Made by a program: the position numbers and the translations under genes. From positions 1 to 18,188 of the forward strand of contig JBCBGC010000156.1 of NCBI GenBank assembly GCA_038527215.1: a stretch of 18,188 nucleotides of DNA. The letters are read 5' to 3'. The DNA comes from JAWPMV01 sp038527215 (GTDB lineage: Bacteria; Bacteroidota; Bacteroidia; J057). This document shows positions 8,011-15,826 of the stretch, one piece after another. The number at the start of each line of letters is the position of its first letter. The stretch's first letter is position 1. Under the pieces are notes generated by a model. It did not search any database. It was given only the letters and a program-made list of their open reading frames with translations, and was not told where the DNA came from.

Positions 8011-9108
8011 ATGAAATCTCGCGTATTCTCATTATTCCTCTCCCTTCTAATGATTGGCCCAAGCCTCTGGGCCGACGATGACAAAATCTATTTTGCGGGT
8101 ATTGAACTCAGCAGATATGAGATTCCTTTTTATCGTTTCTCAGATTATACGCAACAAGTGGCGCTCCGCATGGAGTATGCGAAATTTGAATTGGGAAACG
8201 CCAGTGAATGGACCAAGCTGAAAGAGACGCATATCGCCTACGCGGTAGATCTCGTCTTTACCAAATACCCGGAGGACATTAAAGCCTGGCGGACTGATTA
8301 CCATCAGCTATTATCAGACCGGCTAACCAACCTTTTTGCCCTGGATTCCACCTTGAAGCATACCAAGGTCCAATGGAATATGTATTTGCAGACCCAATGC
8401 GACACAGAAGAGGAAGCGAAAAAATACTTTCACGGATTTGTGATCAAATTTCGCCCTAAGCGAAAAAGATTTGTGGAGGAAATCCGCCGACCCCAACAAT
8501 TGCAGGAAATGGTCTCCGGGAAAATCTCCTCCAGGGACTCTACCGTATTCAAAATCCTTGATCGAAATAATTGGGACGATATGCTGGTGGTCACAGACTG
8601 GACGGGGAGTATGTATAAGCACGGAGTTCAGTTGGTCATCTGGCACAAACTCAATCAACTGGTCTATCCTGATCGGGTAAAACACGTGGTTTTTTTCAAC
8701 GACGGTAACCAGAAAAAGACCTGGCAGAAAAAGCCAGGCAGGACAGGGGGAGTATACCGCTCCAGAAGCAATGAAATCGAAGAGCTGGTAGAAACCATGG
8801 AATTTGTGATGAAGAAAGGGGATGGCGGGGATCCCGAGGAAAACGATATCGAAGCCTTGCTTACAGGCATCCAGTATCTGGAGGGATATCGGGACATCAT
8901 TCTCATTGCGGACAATAAGAGTGATGTGCGTGATCTGGAACTATTAGAGAAAATAGATCGGCCCATTCATGTCATCGTCTGCGATGTACGGGGCCGCATT
9001 AATCCGCACTACGCGGAGATCGCCTACTACACGGGTGGTAGCTTACATACGCTTAAAAGCGACCTTGTCAGCAAGGATCAATTGAGGAAGTTTATTCGAG
9101 CCCGATAA
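8011..9108 (+). CDS. Secreted protein with C-terminal von Willebrand factor A-like domain
   Basis: 365 residues. The N-terminus (MKSRVFSLFLSLLMIGPSLW-A) is a Sec signal peptide, probably cut near Ala21, so the protein acts in the periplasm or outside. Residues about 25-185 form a mixed helical region I cannot assign, with several charged/aromatic segments. The C-terminal part (about 188-362) is a VWA-like fold: VVTDWTGSM gives a MIDAS-type D-x-T-x-S (Asp196, Thr198, Ser200); GDGGDPEENDIEALL (270-284) provides the next metal-ligand loop; IILIADNKSDVRD (Asp301) supplies a third acidic position; TGGSLHTL (341-348) is the conserved end. This VWA subtype, with TGSM, GGDxxENDIEAL and TGGS(L/I)H, occurs in other Bacteroidota proteins, to my knowledge without an assigned function. 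VWA domains usually bind a divalent metal and a protein partner. The gene stands alone, with a 127-bp A+T-rich leader and a strong terminator. Confidence 0.85.
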   Translation: MKSRVFSLFLSLLMIGPSLWADDDKIYFAGIELSRYEIPFYRFSDYTQQVALRMEYAKFELGNASEWTKLKETHIAYAVDLVFTKYPEDIKAWRTDYHQLLSDRLTNLFALDSTLKHTKVQWNMYLQTQCDTEEEAKKYFHGFVIKFRPKRKRFVEEIRRPQQLQEMVSGKISSRDSTVFKILDRNNWDDMLVVTDWTGSMYKHGVQLVIWHKLNQLVYPDRVKHVVFFNDGNQKKTWQKKPGRTGGVYRSRSNEIEELVETMEFVMKKGDGGDPEENDIEALLTGIQYLEGYRDIILIADNKSDVRDLELLEKIDRPIHVIVCDVRGRINPHYAEIAYYTGGSLHTLKSDLVSKDQLRKFIRAR

Positions 9109-9126
9109 GCAAAAACATCATACAAG

Positions 9127-9160
9127 ATGCGTCATCCTCTGAGGAGGGTGACGCATTTTT
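9127..9160 (+). terminator. Rho-independent terminator of the VWA-protein gene
   Basis: Stem ATGCGTCA (9127-9134) pairs perfectly with TGACGCAT (9149-9156), extended inside by CCTC/GAGG around a 4-nt loop, and is followed by a T run ending at 9160. It lies 19 bp after the stop codon at 9108. This is a standard intrinsic terminator on the plus strand. Confidence 0.93.
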
Positions 9161-9204
9161 CTATGGCCTTGATCCTCATGTTTCTCCCAGGGTATAAAAA
9201 CAGT

Positions 9205-9241
9205 AAGCGGGAACACTACCTATTTGGAAGTATTCCCGCTT
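9205..9241. repeat. Long imperfect hairpin at the left edge of the gene-free region
   Basis: AAGCGGGAA (9205-9213) pairs perfectly with TTCCCGCTT (9233-9241), and the interior continues with ACT/AGT and CC/GG pairs around a TATTT loop, interrupted by single mismatches. No T run follows on either strand beyond a few bases, and it lies about 45 bp after a stronger terminator. It may be a secondary terminator, an RNA-stabilising element or part of the origin region. Function is unassigned; the structure itself is clear. Confidence 0.7.
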
Positions 9242-9841
9242 CACCATATTTAGCCGTAGCATAAACATAGCGCCGAGCTACTGTTACACATTTCCCGCCC
9301 ACTGCTCACGCAGCACAGCGGAAGACTTTCGCGTTGATCCTTGTCCAAGGACAATGCCCGAAGGCATGGCCAACGTTCCAGCCAGTCGTTCCAGATATCC
9401 AGCTGATGTCCGCATCCTCTTCCTTCCTAAGATGAAATCGACGTACGTGCATCCTTCTTGTTCCAATCAAATCGAATCGGCCCGAGGGCTTCTTCTATCT
9501 GCTTTTCCCAAGAACCAGTCTTGCGACCTGGCTGGGATGTATTTCCCTTGTCCGAAGACCTGGGAGCTGCATCTGACCATTATTCGCATCCGTAGACACA
9601 TTGAATGATGGTCCAATCTGAGCAAAGCCACCTTAGCTAAAAGTCAGAAAACTGAATCAGTTAACCTCCTTCCGGATGATCGTAAACCGTAGCTTACGCT
9701 ATCCCACTCCGTAGAGCTCACCTTAGCGATGCTTCTGATTTTCTCAGACGAAAACCAAAGAACAAACATCTCAAAAAACGGTTTCCGAAGAAACTGCGAG
9801 AGACATGCTTCTAATAACCAATCTGTTATCCCTCGCTCGAT
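9242..9841. other. Gene-free region with small hairpins and short repeats, unassigned
   Basis: About 600 bp without a convincing coding sequence. The only open frames (60 and 84 codons, on opposite strands) overlap each other and show no recognisable pattern. Visible structure: CTGC-TCAC-GCAG near 9303-9314; TTGTCC-AA-GGACAA near 9340-9353; TGCC-CGAA-GGCA directly after it; the direct repeat CGTTCCAG at 9374-9381 and 9387-9394; CACCTTAGC at 9629-9637 and 9719-9727; and CCGTAG at 9254, 9590, 9687 and 9709. TAGCGATGC occurs at 9724-9732 and again at 9965-9973 inside the candidate origin. I looked for tmRNA, RNase P RNA and SRP RNA signatures and found none. It may be the flank of the replication origin, a structured RNA gene or a decayed gene. 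Confidence 0.5.
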
Positions 9842-10028
9842 GAATCTAATATCTTCATAAATTACACCTAATGCAATTTTTTGAACCCGAAGTTATCCAC
9901 CAAATTATCCCCATTTCCACAATTCAAAGGATTATTTTTCCACAGCTGTGCATAACCCTGACACTAGCGATGCATAAAGCCTCATAATCAGGCAGTTAGG
10001 CTAGGTCGATTAAAGCAGATTTTCCACA
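9842..10028. other. oriC: Candidate chromosomal replication origin (oriC): DnaA-box cluster plus A+T-rich stretch
   Basis: Measured against the DnaA-box consensus TTWTNCACA, this stretch holds TTATCCACC (9893-9901, 8/9), TTATCCCCA (9905-9913, 8/9), ATTTCCACA (9913-9921, 8/9), TTTTCCACA (9936-9944, 9/9), TTATGCACA on the minus strand (9947-9955, 9/9) and TTTTCCACA (10020-10028, 9/9). The fourth and fifth face each other with a 2-bp spacer, forming the palindrome CACAGCTGTG. Immediately left, 9842-9886 is about 76% A+T in a roughly half-G+C neighbourhood, as expected of a DNA-unwinding element. DnaA would bind the boxes and melt the A+T-rich part to load the helicase. No dnaA or dnaN is in the window, which is not decisive, since origin and dnaA are often apart in Bacteroidota. 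Box density is directly seen; origin function is inferred. Confidence 0.65.
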
Positions 10029-10046
10029 AGAGAAAACGCCCCTTTT

Positions 10047-11399
10047 TTACAGATAAGTATTGGCCAGATTAGCCAATTCTGATCTCTCGCCCTTTTCCAG
10101 GGTTACATGCGCAAATAAGGGCTTTCCTTTCAATTTATCGATTACATAAGAGAGGCCATTACTCTGCGCATCCAGATAAGGTGTGTCAATTTGATTGATA
10201 TCGCCCGTAAAAATGAGCTTAGTCTCCTCCCCTGCCCTCGTAATGATGGTTTTGATCTCGTGTGGGGTCAGGTTTTGGGCCTCATCAATGATAAAGATGA
10301 CTTTGGAAAGGCTTCGGCCTCGGATATAGGCAAGCGGGGTAATCAGGATTTTCTCGCTTTCCAGCATGGCTTCGATTTGCTGAAAGCGTTTCTCTGAAGG
10401 CTTGAATTGGTTTTTGACAAATTTCAAATTGTCCCAGAGGGGTTCCATATAGGGATTCAATTTGGAATTGATATCACCGGGAAGGTAGCCGATGTCCTTA
10501 TTACTCAAAGGAACGACCGGCCGGGCTACCAGGATCTGCCGAAAGTCTCTGCGCTGTTCCAGGGCTCCGGCAAGGGCCAGGAGGGTCTTTCCCGTACCAG
10601 CTCCCCCCTGTATGGTCACCAGTTTGACATCCCTTCGGAAAATGGCATGCATGGCAAAGGCCTGTTCAGCATTTCTTGGCTTCACCCCATAAGCCGTCCG
10701 CTTCTCTACTCTTTCCAGGCTCCCACTTTGGGCATTGTAAAAGGTGAGGATAGATTGGGTACCGTTCTTAAGGATGTAATAATGATTATCCAGTGGAGAC
10801 TCTTGCAAAATCTCCGTGGCTTGAATGGCCCCTTTTTCAAATATCTTGTTGATTTGGTCTGAAGAGATGTGTTCCTGCTGGGTACGTCCGGTATAGAGAT
10901 TCGAAACGTCTTTGATCTTGCCCGTTTCATAGTCTTCCGCAGGAATACTGAGGGCTTTCGCTTTCAAGCGCAAATTGATGTCTTTGGTCACCAGGACTAC
11001 CTTGGCATCTTTCTCTTCAGTCTGCAGGGAGAGCGCAGCATTGAGGATTTTATGATCCGGCTTACGCTCATCAAATACTTTTTCCGCATTCACCCGTAAG
11101 TCCGAGGTCGGCATGATCACCTTGAGCCTTCCCAGACCGAATGATTCATCCTTGTCAATAGGAATCCAGTCCCTCAGGGTAAACTTCCCTGATATCTGGT
11201 CAATGAATCGGATAAAGGCCCGCGCTTCAAAATTCTTGTTGGTATTTCCCTGCTTGAAGTTATCGAGCTCCTCCAGCACAGTAATAGGAATGGCAATGTC
11301 ATTTTCTTCAAAATTCCTGATTGCATTATTGTCATGGAGGATGACGGATGTGTCCAGGACGAAAATCTTTTTCTGGGCAGCTTTTCTCGCTTTAGCCAT
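10047..11399 (-). CDS. PIN domain-PhoH ATPase fusion protein (PhoH family, YlaK type)
   Basis: 450 residues from the ATG at 11399. The frame stays open for 39 more codons upstream, but homologues begin just before the PIN domain, as MAKARKAAQKKIFVLDTSV does here. Residues 11-155 are a PIN nuclease-like domain with Asp16, the Glu43/Glu44 pair, Asp115 (ERKPDHKIL) and Asp140 (VTKDINLRL), the acidic set that binds metal for RNA cleavage. Residues about 240-450 are a PhoH P-loop ATPase: Walker A GGAGTGKT (265-272), VARPVVPLSNKDIGYLPG (291-308), Walker B VIFIIDEAQ (367-375) and FTGDINQID (397-405). This fusion is thought to couple ATP-driven RNA unwinding to RNA cleavage; its cellular targets are poorly defined. 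It is cytoplasmic. The gene ends 18 bp from the last DnaA-box-like site and is divergent from the predicted metalloprotein gene, sharing a 250-bp intergenic region. Confidence 0.93.
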   Translation of the reverse strand: MAKARKAAQKKIFVLDTSVILHDNNAIRNFEENDIAIPITVLEELDNFKQGNTNKNFEARAFIRFIDQISGKFTLRDWIPIDKDESFGLGRLKVIMPTSDLRVNAEKVFDERKPDHKILNAALSLQTEEKDAKVVLVTKDINLRLKAKALSIPAEDYETGKIKDVSNLYTGRTQQEHISSDQINKIFEKGAIQATEILQESPLDNHYYILKNGTQSILTFYNAQSGSLERVEKRTAYGVKPRNAEQAFAMHAIFRRDVKLVTIQGGAGTGKTLLALAGALEQRRDFRQILVARPVVPLSNKDIGYLPGDINSKLNPYMEPLWDNLKFVKNQFKPSEKRFQQIEAMLESEKILITPLAYIRGRSLSKVIFIIDEAQNLTPHEIKTIITRAGEETKLIFTGDINQIDTPYLDAQSNGLSYVIDKLKGKPLFAHVTLEKGERSELANLANTYL

Positions 11400-11649
11400 A
11401 GTGCATGGAGTGAATGTTTCAAGGGGTATACCCTTTGGCTTGGTTTGGAATTTTTTCGTTAAAAATCCAATCAGAACGGGCAGGGTGCAAATTAGCAGAA
11501 TCCCCTTTTGCACCAAATTAATCCAGGCCTTATCCCTACCGATAGAAGATTTTGGGCAATTATGCGCAATCAGCCAACCCGTGAAAAAGAATTTTCGTAT
11601 ATTAACTTATTGTTACCAAATAGTAAACATAAGTTTAATACCAGCCTCG

Positions 11650-12420
11650 TTGATTTACAATAAGCTAACATCTCATCCCAGGAAACGCCTCCTTTTCAAA
11701 GGGCTCGGGATATTGATGCTTATGTTTTCCATCTCAGCCCATGCTTATCCTGAGGACTTTACGGCTGAAAATCCCGAGGGCACGGAAGAAATTCTGATCA
11801 ATGGGGATGCTATTCGCAGAGATCATCTCTATCATCAGCTTTCTTATTGGAAAGGCCAACTGATGGTCGCAAAGTCAGAAAATTCTCCTCAACTAGCCTC
11901 TATCCAAAAAACCTACAAAATCGTCCGGAAATTGTATCGGCGCTATAAAACCATGGCGGTTTACACCGGACGGAGAATCAGCGACTTAAGGTCCACCAAT
12001 CCCGCGCTTTTTGCGCATCTCGCCTCCATTCGAAATGAAAACGGGCAGGCCATTCGGGCATTTATCGGGTCCTTTACGCCCTTGACAGGGCATGATTATG
12101 TGGGAGAGACCTTAATTGTCTATCGTCGAAGCTTATACCATCCTCCTACCTCCTTTGCTCGCAGGGAAGTGATCAAAGGGGTGGAAGTATTGCCGCAGAT
12201 TGATCATGCGATTGTTATCAACGTCTCTGTCTGGGAAGACCTGGCCACTTTACGCCATGAACTTGGGCACTTTGAGACCGCCGTGGTGCAATCTCAGGCC
12301 TACATGGGCTTTCTTCATCAGCACCAGCATGGTCCCGATCATGCCTGCCATCAATTTGGCCATCATCCTCTTGATCCTTCCGGCCAAAAAGCGATCCACT
12401 ACGAATATGCCATTCGATGA
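11650..12420 (+). CDS. Predicted secreted HExxH zinc metalloprotein, unknown family
   Basis: 256 residues if translation starts at the TTG at 11650. This choice gives a complete Sec signal peptide: basic PRKR, then LLFKGLGILMLMFSISAHA with cleavage after A-H-A before Tyr33. The first in-frame ATG (11716) would leave a truncated signal, and no in-frame ATG exists between the phoH start and 11716. The frame is open far upstream, but that part is antisense to phoH and rejected. The mature protein has a basic helical region (about 75-115) and near its end LRHELGHFETAV, a HExxH zinc-binding motif with His203, Glu204 and His207. The last 35 residues are very rich in His (HQHQHGPDHACHQFGHH) and could supply the third ligand or bind metal. 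I recognise no named peptidase family. It precedes the transporter by 57 bp and could be co-transcribed with it. Confidence 0.72.
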   Translation: MIYNKLTSHPRKRLLFKGLGILMLMFSISAHAYPEDFTAENPEGTEEILINGDAIRRDHLYHQLSYWKGQLMVAKSENSPQLASIQKTYKIVRKLYRRYKTMAVYTGRRISDLRSTNPALFAHLASIRNENGQAIRAFIGSFTPLTGHDYVGETLIVYRRSLYHPPTSFARREVIKGVEVLPQIDHAIVINVSVWEDLATLRHELGHFETAVVQSQAYMGFLHQHQHGPDHACHQFGHHPLDPSGQKAIHYEYAIR

Positions 12421-12477
12421 GTCTCCGGTTTGGAAGCTAATTAAGTAGGAATTAGTTTCGCGACAAGCTTCGGGACG

Positions 12478-14106
12478 ATGATTACTTTTCTTAGCCAAAA
12501 TCCGCTTTTGCTGCTTTTTACGGTAGCGGGATTAGGTTACCTGATAGGTAGCATAAGAATTGGTGGAGCAAAATTGGGGGTAGCAGCCGTCCTCTTCGTA
12601 GGCTTGGGGATCGGCGCTTTAGATCCCGCCCTCAAAATCCCTGAAATCGTCTTATTGATGGGATTAGCGATCTTCGTCTATTCTATCGGCTTGAGCAGTG
12701 GGCCTGGTTTTTTCGGGAGTTTTCGGAAAAAAGCCTATAAGGAGCTGGGGTTTATCCTCGCCATGATCTTATTCCACCTCCTCCTGGTGATTGTGGCCGG
12801 TCTGATCTGGCAGTTATCCAGTGCCACCACCGCCGGAATTTATGCCGGAACCAGTACCAGTACTGCTGCCCTGGCAGGCCTTCTCAACGCCATTACCCAA
12901 AGCCAGCAGGGAACGGTGGATATCATGTTGGATGATGCCGTCATCGGCTATTCTCTCGCCTATCCCATGGGAGTCCTTGGGGTGATGCTGATGCTGGTCC
13001 TGATGGAAAAATTGCTCCGGATAGACCTCAAAGCAGAGCAAAAAGCCCTGAACCACATTTATCCCATCAACCAACAAATAGAAAACGCCTCCCTCCGCAT
13101 TGATCAGGAAAAGGTTTGCCATATACCGCTACGGGACCTGAAACGGGATTTGTCTACCAATCTCGTCTTTGGCCGAATCAAACGCGGCGATGAGACCTTT
13201 TTATCCAGTTGGGGTTCTTCGCTCGAGCCCGGTGATTATGTACGGGTCGCAGGGTCTGAAGAAGCCATTGCGGCCTTTGTACAAATGGCGGGAAGCAGGG
13301 TCGACAATGTATTCCAGGAAGACGACCTGGAATATCAGCACAAACGGGTCTTTGTTTCTAATCCTGAGGTTGCTGGTAAAAAACTCGGAGAGTTGAACCT
13401 GGACGAAAAATTCGCAGCAGTGGTAAGCCGCATTCGTCGCGGAGATAGCGACCTCCTGGCCCAATCTAATACCGTCCTGGAACTGGGGGATCGTATTCGC
13501 TTCATAGCCCGTCGCAAAGATGTAAAAGGCTTGATGGACCTGTTTGGGGATTCGTATCATGCCCTTAGCCATATCAACCTCTTCTCCTTTGGTCTGGGGA
13601 TGGCCATGGGATTGATTCTCGGCATGGTCGTTTTCGAGCTACCAGGGGGGCTGCGCTTTCAATTGGGTTATGCAGGTGGACCTTTAATCGTGGCGATGAT
13701 TCTCGGTAATCTGAGGCGGACTGGCTCCATTGTTTGGACGCTCCCCTATGGTGCCAACCTTACCCTCCGCCAAATAGGCCTGATCTTTCTGTTGGCTGGG
13801 ATTGGCATTCGCTCAGGTCATACCTTTTTCGAAACCTTCTCCGAAGGAGGTGCAGGATGGGTATTTTTGGCCGGCACCGCGGTCAGCATGCTGACCGTCC
13901 TGGTGATGGTTTGGGTGGGCTACCGCATGTTCCGCATTCCTTTCACCATCCTGATGGGCATGTTTGCCAACCAACCCGCCATCTTGGATTTTGTCCAGCA
14001 AAGAAGTAAAAACCAACTGCCGGGCATTGGATACGGCCTCATGTTTCCCCTAGCCCTCATTGCCAAGATCCTGCTGGTACAGTTATTATTTCTCTTTTTT
14101 CCCTAA
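12478..14106 (+). CDS. AspT/YidE-family transporter with two TrkA-C domains
   Basis: 542 residues with the architecture of the aspartate:alanine antiporter family (AspT, YidE, YbjL): an N-terminal membrane half (about 8-180), a cytoplasmic centre, and a second membrane half (about 363-541). The halves carry matching motifs, AGTSTSTAALAG (123-134) and PYGANLTLRQIGLIFLLAGI (423-442), as expected from the family's internal duplication. The centre holds two TrkA-C (RCK-C) regulatory domains, about 200-270 and 287-352, with repeated L-E-x-G-D-x-(V/I)-R signatures (LEPGDYVRV, LELGDRIRF). Length and order are normal. The substrate is not decidable: AspT itself exchanges aspartate for alanine, other members export dicarboxylates or are uncharacterised. 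The ATG at 12478 begins directly with the first membrane helix. A bidirectional terminator follows the stop. Confidence 0.92.
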   Translation: MITFLSQNPLLLLFTVAGLGYLIGSIRIGGAKLGVAAVLFVGLGIGALDPALKIPEIVLLMGLAIFVYSIGLSSGPGFFGSFRKKAYKELGFILAMILFHLLLVIVAGLIWQLSSATTAGIYAGTSTSTAALAGLLNAITQSQQGTVDIMLDDAVIGYSLAYPMGVLGVMLMLVLMEKLLRIDLKAEQKALNHIYPINQQIENASLRIDQEKVCHIPLRDLKRDLSTNLVFGRIKRGDETFLSSWGSSLEPGDYVRVAGSEEAIAAFVQMAGSRVDNVFQEDDLEYQHKRVFVSNPEVAGKKLGELNLDEKFAAVVSRIRRGDSDLLAQSNTVLELGDRIRFIARRKDVKGLMDLFGDSYHALSHINLFSFGLGMAMGLILGMVVFELPGGLRFQLGYAGGPLIVAMILGNLRRTGSIVWTLPYGANLTLRQIGLIFLLAGIGIRSGHTFFETFSEGGAGWVFLAGTAVSMLTVLVMVWVGYRMFRIPFTILMGMFANQPAILDFVQQRSKNQLPGIGYGLMFPLALIAKILLVQLLFLFFP

Positions 14107-14110
14107 AGAA

Positions 14111-14137
14111 AAAGAGGAACCCTGTGGATTCCCCTTT
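14111..14137. terminator. Bidirectional terminator between convergent genes
   Basis: AAAGAGGAACC (14111-14121) pairs with GGATTCCCCTTT (14126-14137) around a CTGT loop, with one A:C mismatch and one bulged A. On the minus strand the hairpin is followed by a T-rich run (complement of 14102-14114), and on the plus strand by only TTT. It lies 5 bp after the transporter stop and 26 bp beyond the stop of the convergent membrane-protein gene, so it can serve both. Confidence 0.75.
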
Positions 14138-14163
14138 CAGTATACTTCAAACCTCAGGACAGT

Positions 14164-15582
14164 TTATCCATTTCCTTCGGTCGCCGTGGGTCCGTTGCGG
14201 GTAATCACTTTAGCGCTGTCGCCAGCGGGTTCTGGCACATCCCCATCAATTTTCAATAAGTTCAGTACATATCTTTCGGAGAAACCTGCGGCGAAAGCCA
14301 GCACGATAAAGGTACCAGCGGATTCAATCCTGATGCCTGGGAGCACATCCCAACTGAGCATGAGAAAGACCAGCATCGCTAAAATTCCACCTAAAATGGG
14401 TTTCAGCTGAAACTTCAACCTACTTTCCTGGTATTCCAGCAAGCCAACCTTGGTAGATCGAATCTGCAGAAGTCCACTGAAAAAGCCGCCGAAACCACCG
14501 ATTAACATCAAGCCAAGCGGTAAAAGCGCCAGGGAATAATCACCCTCTGATAACCAGCTCTTCTTTTTGGGTGCCTGCTGGGTGGGATCGGGAACAGCCA
14601 GGCTAGCAGACCTGGTCGCGGCGGCTGGCTGAGCCGCTGGCTCCACCGCAACGGCTTCAGCCTCTGCCTCTTCTGTAGTATCCGTTTCCGGGCTTACCGC
14701 TGGGCTGGCAGCGGGATCTTCCGTTGGCGTTGCTTCAGCAGGGGAGTTTTCTCCTCTAATGATCGGATCAGCTGCAGCCATGGCCTCTGCCGGAGCAGCA
14801 GCAGCGCTCTGGGTTACCTGATAGAATACGCTATCTTCCCACATGGTGGCATTGTAGCGGGAGAAAAAGGTGGCTGTCGCCAAAAACAACACCAGGATGG
14901 CCAGGCCAAACCTGCGCAGCATTTGCAAGCGCTGTAATTGCAGCCCGGCGCTGATTTTGTCAAAAAGCGCTTCTTTATTGGCCAAGGCTTTATATTCATC
15001 CAGGGTGGAAGCTAACAGTTCCCGCTTATCCTCGTCATCCGCGCTACCAGTGTTCAGGGCATTGCTGACCACCGTGCTGAAATGGTGATTTTCTGCTTTT
15101 AGGTCCAGCTCCAGCCTTCGGGCAAATACGTTCAGGTTGTTTTGCGGATACAGCCAGACCATGTAGCGGTCAACCAAATCCAGGGTAGTGGAAATTTCCA
15201 ATAGATTGTTGGGGTTCTCCTGCTCCAAACCAGCTTTGGCTTTTTTCAAGAGATCCGCAATCCCCAGACCTTTGGCCCTTTTGGGGTCCGTAGCTGCGAA
15301 GGTTTGGAAGTAACGGGCTAGTTCGATGAAGCGTGCCCGCTCATTGAGGAGGTTATAGCGGTGATAGTTATTTTGGTTCCAGCCAAGGCTCTGTCTGATT
15401 TTGCGCCAGCCTTTAATCTTCTTTTCTTCATTAAGCCAGTTAGGAAGAAAATCCTCAGCCGCCAGGCTTTCAGCCTCTAAAGCTTCCTCAGCTCCATTAT
15501 TTTGCTGTTGAACTTTGGTTTTGTTGACGGTACGAGGAACGACAGGAATAGACTTTTGCAGGTAGGAATACTTTTTATCCAT
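14164..15582 (-). CDS. Multi-pass membrane protein with Ala/Pro/Glu-rich linker and GFSER motif, function unknown
   Basis: 472 residues, no signal peptide. Residues 1-220 are soluble, polar and mostly helical (a short conserved-looking WNQNNYHRYNLLNERARF near 68-85), likely cytoplasmic because Arg-Arg (223-224) precedes the first membrane helix (225-241). Residues about 258-340 are low complexity, dominated by Ala, Pro, Glu and Thr, and probably a flexible extracytoplasmic linker. Three more helices follow, about 351-373, 394-411 and 421-433. The end of the last contains FAAGFSERYVLNLL (430-443); a similar (G)FSER(F/Y)xxxLL motif ends the membrane domain of various uncharacterised bacterial proteins. 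I do not recognise the full family. It is convergent with the transporter; upstream lies a 291-bp gap (15583-15873) that holds the next gene's terminator and a G-rich stretch just before the start, and nothing else I can name. Confidence 0.8.
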   Translation of the reverse strand: MDKKYSYLQKSIPVVPRTVNKTKVQQQNNGAEEALEAESLAAEDFLPNWLNEEKKIKGWRKIRQSLGWNQNNYHRYNLLNERARFIELARYFQTFAATDPKRAKGLGIADLLKKAKAGLEQENPNNLLEISTTLDLVDRYMVWLYPQNNLNVFARRLELDLKAENHHFSTVVSNALNTGSADDEDKRELLASTLDEYKALANKEALFDKISAGLQLQRLQMLRRFGLAILVLFLATATFFSRYNATMWEDSVFYQVTQSAAAAPAEAMAAADPIIRGENSPAEATPTEDPAASPAVSPETDTTEEAEAEAVAVEPAAQPAAATRSASLAVPDPTQQAPKKKSWLSEGDYSLALLPLGLMLIGGFGGFFSGLLQIRSTKVGLLEYQESRLKFQLKPILGGILAMLVFLMLSWDVLPGIRIESAGTFIVLAFAAGFSERYVLNLLKIDGDVPEPAGDSAKVITRNGPTATEGNG

Positions 15583-15826
15583 GATGGGAGGGGGTGTGTA
15601 CGCTTGGGTAGGTCAAAAAATAGGAGTAGTAGAATATCAAGGTAAAAAAAACTGAGAGTGTACCAAAATTTCCTATTTCTCTGAATATTCTGATAGGGTA
15701 ATAAGCCATGAAGCCCCTACCCTAACTCTCTTTACAATGGGGAAACCAAGTCCCTCATCTTCAGCACATCAACATCTGTTCTTCAGCTTTTTCTCTGCCA
15801 AAAAGGTGCCAAAAACGGAAATAAAA

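Noticed and set aside
9284..9466. 60-codon minus-strand open frame in the gene-free region
   Set aside because: It overlaps an 84-codon open frame on the other strand, shows no recognisable motif and contains the small hairpins; neither frame is convincing.
9354..9608. 84-codon plus-strand open frame in the gene-free region
   Set aside because: No family resemblance, no promoter or ribosome binding site, and composition like random translation of structured DNA.
9242..9660. tmRNA, RNase P RNA or SRP RNA gene
   Set aside because: None of their conserved core sequences could be found on either strand.
11400..11516. 39-codon N-terminal extension of PIN-PhoH with a hydrophobic stretch
   Set aside because: The PIN domain starts right after the ATG at 11399 and PhoH proteins are cytoplasmic, so a membrane leader is unlikely.
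11113..11649. Long open frame continuing upstream of the HExxH protein, giving a 435-residue protein
   Set aside because: From 11113 to 11399 it is antisense to the well supported phoH gene, and a clean signal peptide begins far downstream at 11650.
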